From positions 188,183-252,182 of the forward strand of contig MENK01000035.1 in NCBI GenBank assembly GCA_001768235.1: 64,000 nucleotides of DNA, given 5' to 3'. Both the position numbers and the translations under genes were made by a program. The DNA comes from Bacteroidetes bacterium GWB2_32_14. Its GTDB lineage: Bacteria > Bacteroidota > Bacteroidia > Bacteroidales > UBA12077. Below the pieces are notes generated by a model, which saw only the letters and a program-made list of their open reading frames with translations, ran no database searches and had not been told where the DNA came from. Below are positions 53,479 through 61,599 of this stretch, one piece after another (position 1 is the stretch's first letter; each line of letters starts with the position of its first letter).

Positions 53479-53516
53479 AAATAATGTTTCTATAATCCGG
53501 TTTTTGGTTTACTTTT

Positions 53517-56500
53517 TTAGAAAAAGGCTCTTAGCTGCAAGCTTCCCGTGTGTATTACGTTTATTTTTTCAGATGCCCTGCCTGTGTAATTGAGTGTTAA
53601 TTCAATATTCCCTGCAAACTTTTGCTGGTATGCAATTTCCCATGTAGCATTATTACCGGGTTTAAGCCCTTCGAGCATCTCGTAAGCCAGGGATGTATTG
53701 GTTTCGGAATTGTAATTTATTTTTAAATAATTCGCTTTCATCTGAATATTCCCTTTTCCTGTAATACTGTAGTTTATTTCAGTACCCAGTGAATGATTTG
53801 TACTGTGCTCTTCTGATATTGTATTTTGTTTTTCATTGTACTTGTATTTTAATTCAAATTTAGCCTGAAACCCGGGAGAATACAATAAAGATAGTTCATT
53901 GGAGAAATTTGACAGGGTATAATTTTTACTGCCGAAATATTCTGAAATGTATTTTTTTATTCCTGTTTCCGAATAATTCTGAAGAGTAAAATCAGAAAAG
54001 AATAACCACCGCATTCGTAAACCATGCGAAAATTTATTCTTTTTGTCAAAACCATTCGATAGCAACAGTTTATTATTATTGTATTGATAAATATAGTCGA
54101 TTCCTAACCTGGAATTTGTTTTATTAAACGAGAACGTGTTACGAATACTTTGGTTTTGAGTAATAATATTTGAATCTTTTTCCTGGAAGTTAAAAGGATT
54201 TAAACTTTCTGTAAGATTCTCGTTGGTTGATTTCTGGTTTAGCTGGTAGGCCAACTGGTTGGAAAATCGCGATGCCAGTTTTCGAATTCCTTTTTTTGAT
54301 TTCCATACCACCTCCGGACGAATATTCAATACCTGGCTAAACTCGCCAGAATAGGTTTTTATATATTCTGTTCCCGGAATATATATCCGTATAAAATTTG
54401 CTTCGTCCTGAAATTGTGCAATATCGAACTCATCAAGCTCTGCTATTCCATTGTTGTTGTAATCGGCCCAGGTGTATATTCCCTGTCCTGTTGCAACTCT
54501 TAAATATGAAAATTCTCTTTTAGGTTCAAGTCCCGACCCGGCTTCATAAAATAAGGACGAGGTAATTGAATTTTTAAATAACCTGATATTGTATTCAATT
54601 CGACCGGTAAGCGAATTTTGTTCTGAGAGCGATGATAATGATGAATCTATTATATCGAGCTCCCGGTATGTAACTTTCGTACGAAGGATATGCGACGGGT
54701 TTTTCTGTAATCCAAATCCAATTTGAAAATCATCGGATCGGGTGCTTTTTGTTAATGCATTGTTTTTTGGTAAATAATCGTTCCGGAGTATATACCCGAT
54801 ATTAAACGTGTTTGTTGATGAATCCGGGGTTTCGATATAAAAACGCACAGATGAAAAACGGAAACTGTTTGTTAATAAACTATCCGTTTTTGAATTGCTC
54901 CATTCATTTTTTTCCGATTCATTTTCAATACCTAATTTAAAAAAACCTGCCGATTTTGATAAACCTGCAATATATCTTAAAAACTGAGTCGTATTCGTTT
55001 TGTATTCTGTATTTAATAAGCTTGATCGGAAATACAGGTTGTAGTTTTTAAATTGAATATTCCCGTTAAGTTTGTTTCTGAATCCCCTGTAATCGGGTTG
55101 GTTTTGTAAATAAGCAAATTCATAATTACTGAAAATAGTTTTCAGGTGCCTGTAATCAATAGTAAAATTAAGAAGCTGTTCATTTTCTCTTATTTCGTTT
55201 TGAATATTCCAGTCACGTTCAAACTCAACAGGCCTGTATCTTTCAACGGCATCAAAGTTTTTATGCTTAAACTCATAATTTATGGATGTTTTCAAATTAT
55301 TTCGTAAAGTATCATTGAGCAAAAATTTTTCAAGACCAAGCTTAAAGGCATAGCCAAAGTTATCCGATGCATCTTTATCGGAAAAAGTATTGATATCATT
55401 ATTGCTTGCAGCAAGTTCAAAGTTTGTACGGGTAGATTTTGTAAGGTCAATGGTTCCACCAAAGCTAAGCAGCTGTTTATTTTTGGGAGCAATAAGCAAA
55501 CGCACGGGTTCGTAATTTCCTTGTGGTATATTGCCAACGGGTGCAACCCATTTAAAAACCTTTCCGTTAGCAGGACTGGGTACTTGTATATAATTTCCTT
55601 TATTTTCACCTACCAGGTTAAATCCTACTTTATAAAATGCTTTTGATGACTCTGTAGAATATTCATAAATTGAATAAATCAATCCGTTTACCAGCGAATC
55701 TTTCTTTTGATACAATACATAATCGCTGCTAAATGATGTACTATCAATATTTGGTACAAATGCATCCTGAATATTATCGCCGGATTCTGAAAGCAGTTTC
55801 TTCTGTTCATTACTTAAATCTTGTGTTAAGGGTTGATTTTTGCTGTCCTGTTCAGTAAAAACATGTAACCACAAATCCACCTTTTCTGATTGAAAATGGT
55901 TGTTGCTTGATATTAAGAAACGGGAATAACTTTGTTCGGAATATTCAAATTCAATACTTATCCTGCTGTCTTTGGTTATTGGCTTGTTTGCTGTAAATGT
56001 AAGTTCCCCGTTATTATAATCAACTGTATAATCATTTTCTTTGCCCCGGGTTAACAGCTTCCCGTCAATATAAACTTTTTCTGTTCCTGCCAATACAATT
56101 ACAAACAGTTCATTATCGCAACCGGTTAATTTATATGGGCCCTGGTTTCCTTCCTGCCCGGCGACATTTTTTCTGCAATATTTGCCTTTTGTTATTGCTA
56201 TACCTGTTGATGTTTCATATATCGTATTTTTATTTTTTTTGCCATGTAACCGGGTGTTTATTAATCCTCCCTGTGCTTTCCTGTTAATATTTAAATAATA
56301 ACCAATTGGTTTTATAAGCTCGAAATCGCCGGCAATCAATTTGGTATTATCATTGTATAATTGAATAAATACTTTGTCAAACTCCTGTATTTGTTGTGAG
56401 TTTCCATCGGGCTGAATAGGTATATTGTTATCAGAAATTGCTGCAAGAACCTGCATGTTTTCACTTATTTTCCCGGCAAGCTGTAAATTCAGATTCGAAT

Positions 56501-56996
56501 TTATAACAGCATCCTGGTTGTTTCCAATGCTTATTCCTCGCGAAATACTTCCTCGTTTATCGAGTTGATTATCAGTAAAAAAACTTTGTTCCCTTTTTGC
56601 AGAGTTTTTTTTATCCAATGAAAGCAAATGTCCGGGCATTATTTCATCAGGATTCCGATGCGAATATGGAGAAAAAATGGGGCTGTTAAATTTACGGTAC
56701 TTTATTATTATCTCAGAACTGTCTGAAAAAACAGGATTTGATGAAATAAAAACAGATTTATTATAATCAATAGAATAAACGGTATCGGGCAAAATACAAT
56801 TATTCACGATTACTATTTCGGAATGTGGAACAATAAATAGTGTGTCAAATCGGGTGGAGTCAGAAACCGGAATGAATTTCCGGGTATAAATATTGCTTAA
56901 TTGTTGCGGGAAACTTGCCAGGGAAATAAACAGGAATAATATAGAAAAAAAAGGTCGTCTCAAGTTTTTATAATTAAATCGGTTGCCAATAAGCAA
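53517..56996 (-). CDS. Large predicted outer-membrane barrel protein, unknown function
   Basis: This 1159-residue protein has an N-terminal signal peptide ('FFSILFLFISLASFPQQL', about residues 16-33). A periplasmic Ig-like part covers about 35-150, and a long beta-strand-rich region fills the rest and ends in Phe-Phe ('SLQLRAFF'), as outer-membrane barrels do. 'GSISRGISIGNNQDAVINS' and 'NNIPIQPDGNSQQIQEFDKV' look like conserved blocks that I associate with unnamed Bacteroidota proteins. I do not know a function and none is assigned. It is about the size of a large LptD- or SprA-related barrel but lacks their signatures. Confidence 0.7.
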   Translation of the reverse strand: MLIGNRFNYKNLRRPFFSILFLFISLASFPQQLSNIYTRKFIPVSDSTRFDTLFIVPHSEIVIVNNCILPDTVYSIDYNKSVFISSNPVFSDSSEIIIKYRKFNSPIFSPYSHRNPDEIMPGHLLSLDKKNSAKREQSFFTDNQLDKRGSISRGISIGNNQDAVINSNLNLQLAGKISENMQVLAAISDNNIPIQPDGNSQQIQEFDKVFIQLYNDNTKLIAGDFELIKPIGYYLNINRKAQGGLINTRLHGKKNKNTIYETSTGIAITKGKYCRKNVAGQEGNQGPYKLTGCDNELFVIVLAGTEKVYIDGKLLTRGKENDYTVDYNNGELTFTANKPITKDSRISIEFEYSEQSYSRFLISSNNHFQSEKVDLWLHVFTEQDSKNQPLTQDLSNEQKKLLSESGDNIQDAFVPNIDSTSFSSDYVLYQKKDSLVNGLIYSIYEYSTESSKAFYKVGFNLVGENKGNYIQVPSPANGKVFKWVAPVGNIPQGNYEPVRLLIAPKNKQLLSFGGTIDLTKSTRTNFELAASNNDINTFSDKDASDNFGYAFKLGLEKFLLNDTLRNNLKTSINYEFKHKNFDAVERYRPVEFERDWNIQNEIRENEQLLNFTIDYRHLKTIFSNYEFAYLQNQPDYRGFRNKLNGNIQFKNYNLYFRSSLLNTEYKTNTTQFLRYIAGLSKSAGFFKLGIENESEKNEWSNSKTDSLLTNSFRFSSVRFYIETPDSSTNTFNIGYILRNDYLPKNNALTKSTRSDDFQIGFGLQKNPSHILRTKVTYRELDIIDSSLSSLSEQNSLTGRIEYNIRLFKNSITSSLFYEAGSGLEPKREFSYLRVATGQGIYTWADYNNNGIAELDEFDIAQFQDEANFIRIYIPGTEYIKTYSGEFSQVLNIRPEVVWKSKKGIRKLASRFSNQLAYQLNQKSTNENLTESLNPFNFQEKDSNIITQNQSIRNTFSFNKTNSRLGIDYIYQYNNNKLLLSNGFDKKNKFSHGLRMRWLFFSDFTLQNYSETGIKKYISEYFGSKNYTLSNFSNELSLLYSPGFQAKFELKYKYNEKQNTISEEHSTNHSLGTEINYSITGKGNIQMKANYLKINYNSETNTSLAYEMLEGLKPGNNATWEIAYQQKFAGNIELTLNYTGRASEKINVIHTGSLQLRAFF

Positions 56997-57346
56997 TTAA
57001 AGAACGAAAAAATTTTGCATTTGTTGAAATTTTCAAGGTATAAAAAAAGGCCTTCATTTTAGGTTGAAGACCTTCGGATTTTAAATTTTAGGGTTAGGGT
57101 ATCAAGAAATCCGTAAATGATGGCTAAAAATATAAAAAAAGTTTTAATTGCAAACGATTTCAATGAAAATCTTTAATAAAAATTTTCAGCAGGATCGGGC
57201 ATTTCAGAATACTTTTATCAAAATAGCACAAGTTAAGTGTAAGTAAATCAGCAAAATAACACAAAAAACGAATAAAAATTTTATTAGATTCATTTTTTTC
57301 GAATTTCACATGTACATTTGTTTTTTATAAATTTAAAGTTAGGATT
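56997..57346. other. 350-base divergent gap
   Basis: The gap separates the barrel gene from waaA. A hairpin 'aggccttca' / 'tgaagacct' (57046-57073, one mismatch) lies inside. It has no clear T run and may be regulatory or incidental. No frame or RNA gene is seen. Confidence 0.4.
57313..57320 (+). promoter_or_regulatory. Possible -7 element for waaA
   Basis: TACATTTG fits TAnnTTTG and lies 26 bases before the waaA ATG. No TTTG -33 box; a T-rich stretch lies at that spacing. Confidence 0.5.
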
Positions 57347-58585
57347 ATGCTTCTTTTTTATCGATTCGTGATAGCTGGTTATTATTTTCTGATTCTTTTA
57401 TCATCCCCGTTTAATCAAAAAGCAAAACTCTGGATAAGAGGCCGGAAAAACATTTTTAACAGAATAAAAGCATCTGTTAACCCAAACGATAAAACAGCCT
57501 GGTTTCATTGTGCTTCGCTGGGAGAGTTTGAACAGGGAAGGCCATTAATTGAAGCTTTTCGTGAAAAATACCCGGGACATAAAATTTTACTTACTTTTTA
57601 TTCACCATCAGGTTATGAGGTTCGAAAAAACTACGAAAAAGCAGATTATATCTTTTATCTTCCCCTTGATACTCCAGTAAATGCAAAACGTTTTCTGAAT
57701 ATTGTAAACCCGGAGATTGTATTTTTTATAAAGTACGAATTTTGGTACTATCTTATTAAAGAAACAGGGAAACGAGGAATACCGTTGTACTTAGTTTCAG
57801 GGATATTCCGCGAAAAACAGCTGTTTTTTAAATGGTACGGAAAGCCGTTTCGTTTGATGTTGGAAAATTTTACACATTTTTTTGTCCAAAATAAAACTTC
57901 TGAAAAACTTTTAAAATCAGTAGGAATAAATAACACAACAATAACGGGCGATACCCGTTTCGACAGGGTTTTTTCAATAGCGCAACAATCAAAAATATTG
58001 CCCCTGGCCGAAAGGTTTAAACAAAACAACCGGGTATTAATTCTTGGAAGTTCCTGGCAACCCGACGAGGAAATAGTGTTAACCTATTATAATCAAAACA
58101 AGAACCTGTTTAAGCTTATAATCGCTCCACACGAAATTGAAAATGAAAATATCAATCGAATCATAAAATCTGTTTTGCCAGGGAAAAAGGTTTTAAAATA
58201 CTCCGAAGCAAATGAATCAAATATTGAATTAGCTGATATACTTATTATTGATTCAATAGGGTTGCTTTCTTCACTTTACAAATATGGTGATATTGCATAT
58301 ATTGGAGGAGGTTTTGGAAAAGGAATACACAACATTCTCGAAGCAGCAACATTTGGTTTACCGGTAGTTTTTGGGCCGAATTATAAAAAATTCCAGGAAG
58401 CAGTGGATTTAATTGAACAGGGTGGTGCTTTCACTATTTCAGATTATACTGATTTTAAAAATATCCTTGATAACACGTTAAGTAATCCTGAAAAATTAAA
58501 ACGAACAGGGAAAGTTTCCTCAGATTATGTAGAATATAATAAAGGCGCAACTTTTAAAATATTAAACACGCTTAGGATAGCTTAA
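57347..58585 (+). CDS. waaA: 3-deoxy-D-manno-octulosonic acid transferase
   Basis: This 412-residue membrane-anchored GT30 enzyme adds Kdo to lipid A. 'WFHCASLGEFEQGRPLIEAF' (about residues 49-68) holds the catalytic Glu, and 'FFIKYEFWYYLIKETG' is the second signature. The C-terminal 'YIGGGFGKGIHNILEAATFG' and 'PVVFGPNYKKFQEAVDLI' bind CMP-Kdo. An N-terminal hydrophobic helix ('VIAGYYFLILLSSPF') anchors it. It lies 144 bases upstream of the polysaccharide export genes on the same strand. Confidence 0.95.
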   Translation: MLLFYRFVIAGYYFLILLSSPFNQKAKLWIRGRKNIFNRIKASVNPNDKTAWFHCASLGEFEQGRPLIEAFREKYPGHKILLTFYSPSGYEVRKNYEKADYIFYLPLDTPVNAKRFLNIVNPEIVFFIKYEFWYYLIKETGKRGIPLYLVSGIFREKQLFFKWYGKPFRLMLENFTHFFVQNKTSEKLLKSVGINNTTITGDTRFDRVFSIAQQSKILPLAERFKQNNRVLILGSSWQPDEEIVLTYYNQNKNLFKLIIAPHEIENENINRIIKSVLPGKKVLKYSEANESNIELADILIIDSIGLLSSLYKYGDIAYIGGGFGKGIHNILEAATFGLPVVFGPNYKKFQEAVDLIEQGGAFTISDYTDFKNILDNTLSNPEKLKRTGKVSSDYVEYNKGATFKILNTLRIA

Positions 58586-58729
58586 AAAAGATGATTTACA
58601 TCACTTTTTAGATTTTCGGTAAGTAAAAAATTGTAACTTTACGTTTTTTAAAAATCGCTTGTAAATTATAGCAGATTTGAATTTTGTACAAAAATTTTGA
58701 ATTTAAAGCCTTGAGCTGGAAGAATAAAC

Positions 58730-60772
58730 ATGAGTGAAATTCGAAAAAAATATATAGAGTTTTTGGTTGTTTTATCCATTTTTGTAACAATGGGATTTAC
58801 TTTCCAAATTCCACCAAAAGATAATGATGATCAAAAGAAACTTGAAAAAGTAAAAGAAATAAATCAGGAAGCGCAAAAACTTAATGATGAAGCAAATTCA
58901 TTGTATTCAGAAATTGCAGAATATGATGACTCTGACCCCAAAAACACTGAAATAATCGAAAAACTTAAAAACAAGGCATTAAAGTTTCAGCTAGAAGCCT
59001 TAGAATTACAGAAAGAAGCAAACTTTATTGAATATAATGTGCTTAATAATAATTTGGCAGAACTTAAATCTAAATATTCAATAAACAATGATATTCCCAT
59101 TGAATTAAAAATTCAGGAAGAACAGGCAGGAGAATTATTTTATAAAGCCGAAAAACTGAGAAACGAAGCATACCTGCTTGAAAAAGATGAACTGGAAATG
59201 CGTTTTTCAAAACTTTCCGGCGCACAGGAGTATGAAAGAACCGGAATAGAAAGCCTGGAACAACTTAAAGATATTTTTGCCGGAAATCAAACGATAGAAA
59301 CAAATACATATTCAAATCCAAATGCCGGAGAAAATGATAAAACGGTCGAAATTAATGAGGAGTTATTAAAATCATTTTTAAATTATTTAAACCGTAAAGA
59401 TTCTTTTTTAACAGTAAATAAATACTATAGCATTCTTTATTCCGATTCAATAACAGCATCTTCAATAAGAAATGCCTGGGATGATTATTTATATGCTGAT
59501 ATTAGCAGCACTCAAACTGATGAGGCTTATGAAACAGGAACGGATGATGCATTAAATATTCCTGATGAAGTTGAACCCGGCGATATAAGTGCAGATTTAA
59601 TTGAAGATGATATTGAGAAAACAAATACCGACATATACAAAGATGTAATATTTAAGATTCAGGTTGCTGCGGATAAAAGTCAATTGCCACAACATAGTTT
59701 ACAGAAGATTTACGAGGGCAATAAAACAGTAAAAATGATAAACGAAAATGGGTGGAATAAATATTCAATAGGCGATTTTAAATCTTATGCCGAAGCCGAT
59801 GTATTTAGAGGGTTACTCAAGGTTGGCGATGCATTTATTGTTGCTTACAAAGATGGTACTAAGATTGATACCCCCGAAATGTTGAAAGAACAAAAAAGGA
59901 GTGCAAATAAAGAAATATCATCAGCCGATATTTCCGGGGGGGTAATATTTAAGGTTCAGATTGCAGCCGATAAAGTAAAGCTATCAGAGAATCAGCTTGC
60001 TGCCATTTATGGGGGAAACGAACCTGTTGCTTTGAGAGAAGAGGATGGTTGGTATAAATATTCTGTTGGAACCCTCAATACTTATGAACAAGCTGTTGCT
60101 TTAAATAAATCAACACATGTTAAAGGTTCGTTTGTTGTTGCATTCAGGGATGGAATAAGAATTCCTTTGAATGATGCCAGAAAAGGAAAGTTGTCAGAAA
60201 CAAGCCTGAACGAAGATATCGTGTTTAAAGTTCAGGTTGCTGCTGATAAAAAACAATTATCTTCTGAAAAATTACATGTGATTTATTCGGGATACGAGAA
60301 AATTAACAGATTTGAAGAAGATGGCTGGTATAAATATGCTGTTGGAGAATTTAATAATTTTAACGATGCCAATGAATTTAGGAAAAATTGCAATGTAAAA
60401 GGAGCATTTGTTGTTGCATTTAAAGGAGATAAAAAAATAAATGTATTAGATGCTAAAAAATCTTTAATTTGTCACGATCCAATAATTCATAAAGACTGGA
60501 TGAATAATTCAGAACTGGTGTTTAAAGTCCAGATAGCAGCTAGTTCAGAAGAATTACCAGTTAATAAGATTAAAAAAATTTGTTGCATCGAACCCGATGT
60601 TTACTTAATTGAAGAAAACGGGTGGTTCAAGTATTCAATAGGAAATTTTAAATTATACCAAAATGCCCTGGAACTTAAAAATAATTCACGTGTTGATGGT
60701 GCATTTGTTGTAGCCTATAAGAATGGACAAAAAATAAATATTAAAGAAGCAATAGAAATATCAAAAAAATAA
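58730..60772 (+). CDS. Coiled-coil protein with four SPOR-like repeats
   Basis: This 680-residue protein has an N-terminal signal or anchor helix ('FLVVLSIFVTMGFTFQI'). A long coiled-coil follows (about 30-185, Lys/Glu/Leu-rich), then an acidic spacer, then four repeats of about 75-95 residues starting near 303, 405, 498 and 596. Each repeat runs 'FKVQVAADKKQL...GWYKYAVGEF...GAFVVAF' with small changes. This resembles the SPOR fold, which binds denuded peptidoglycan. The direct neighbours are polysaccharide export genes. SPOR identity is a pattern judgement, not a search result. Confidence 0.7.
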   Translation: MSEIRKKYIEFLVVLSIFVTMGFTFQIPPKDNDDQKKLEKVKEINQEAQKLNDEANSLYSEIAEYDDSDPKNTEIIEKLKNKALKFQLEALELQKEANFIEYNVLNNNLAELKSKYSINNDIPIELKIQEEQAGELFYKAEKLRNEAYLLEKDELEMRFSKLSGAQEYERTGIESLEQLKDIFAGNQTIETNTYSNPNAGENDKTVEINEELLKSFLNYLNRKDSFLTVNKYYSILYSDSITASSIRNAWDDYLYADISSTQTDEAYETGTDDALNIPDEVEPGDISADLIEDDIEKTNTDIYKDVIFKIQVAADKSQLPQHSLQKIYEGNKTVKMINENGWNKYSIGDFKSYAEADVFRGLLKVGDAFIVAYKDGTKIDTPEMLKEQKRSANKEISSADISGGVIFKVQIAADKVKLSENQLAAIYGGNEPVALREEDGWYKYSVGTLNTYEQAVALNKSTHVKGSFVVAFRDGIRIPLNDARKGKLSETSLNEDIVFKVQVAADKKQLSSEKLHVIYSGYEKINRFEEDGWYKYAVGEFNNFNDANEFRKNCNVKGAFVVAFKGDKKINVLDAKKSLICHDPIIHKDWMNNSELVFKVQIAASSEELPVNKIKKICCIEPDVYLIEENGWFKYSIGNFKLYQNALELKNNSRVDGAFVVAYKNGQKINIKEAIEISKK

Positions 60773-60789
60773 AACAAAAAAAATATATC

Positions 60790-61566
60790 ATGAAAACAAA
60801 AGCAACTTATACTATTAGAATGCTGGCAAGACTGGTAATAATAGTTTTTCTATTTTCATCATGTGTTTCACAGAAGAGAATACAATTATTACAGGAAAAA
60901 TCTGTTAAAGATATTTCTACAGGATTTGTTAACAACAGAAATACTTCTTATCATTTGCAACCGGGAGATCAGCTTTATATAAGCGTACATAGTGTTGATC
61001 CAAAAACCAGCAGGTTATTTCAAACCGACTTTCCAAACCCGATGACTGCTACATACCAAAATTTGAATAGCTACAGGATTGAAGAAGATGGGTATATAAA
61101 CTTTTCTTTCATAGATAAGGTGTATGTTAAGGGTATGACAATTAAAGAAGTTAACGACTTGCTTCAAAAAACTGTGAATGAGTATTTTAAAGAGGCAACA
61201 GTTGTTGTTCAGCTGGTAAATTACAGGGTTTCTGTTTTGGGCGAAGTTGAAGAACCCGGGACATTTATTATTGAAAACAAACAAATAAATATATTACAGG
61301 CAGTAGCCCAGGCCGGAGGATCAAAAAACTTTGGAAACCTTAAAAAAGTAAAGCTTGTTCGCCAGACTATAACGGGTTCAGAATTATATTATATTGATTT
61401 AACAGATAATGGTGTATTACAATCAGATCAGTTTTACTTAATGCCTAATGATGTTGTTTATATTGAACCATTAAAAAGCAAGTCTTTTGCATTTGACAAT
61501 TTCCCGTACACGATTTTTCTATCAACAATTTCAACAGCGGCCATTGTTATTGCCTTGTTCCGATAA
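60790..61566 (+). CDS. Polysaccharide export lipoprotein (Wza/BexD type)
   Basis: This 258-residue lipoprotein (signal 'LVIIVFLFSSCVSQKR', Cys25) has the Poly_export domain 'YHLQPGDQLYISVHSVDPKT' (about residues 56-75). An SLBB-like domain ('VSVLGEVEEPGTFIIENKQI') follows, and a C-terminal transmembrane segment ('YTIFLSTISTAAIVIALF') lies at about 239-257. It forms the outer-membrane and periplasmic exit channel for capsule or exopolysaccharide. It starts 17 bases after the SPOR-like gene and 33 bases before the Wzc-like gene. Confidence 0.92.
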   Translation: MKTKATYTIRMLARLVIIVFLFSSCVSQKRIQLLQEKSVKDISTGFVNNRNTSYHLQPGDQLYISVHSVDPKTSRLFQTDFPNPMTATYQNLNSYRIEEDGYINFSFIDKVYVKGMTIKEVNDLLQKTVNEYFKEATVVVQLVNYRVSVLGEVEEPGTFIIENKQINILQAVAQAGGSKNFGNLKKVKLVRQTITGSELYYIDLTDNGVLQSDQFYLMPNDVVYIEPLKSKSFAFDNFPYTIFLSTISTAAIVIALFR

Positions 61567-61599
61567 TAAAGTTTTTATGGTATAAATTGGAGTTTGTAT

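Noticed and set aside
57046-57073. Terminator for the barrel gene or waaA
   Set aside because: The hairpin lies upstream of both divergent genes, has a stem mismatch and no T run, so it ends neither transcript.
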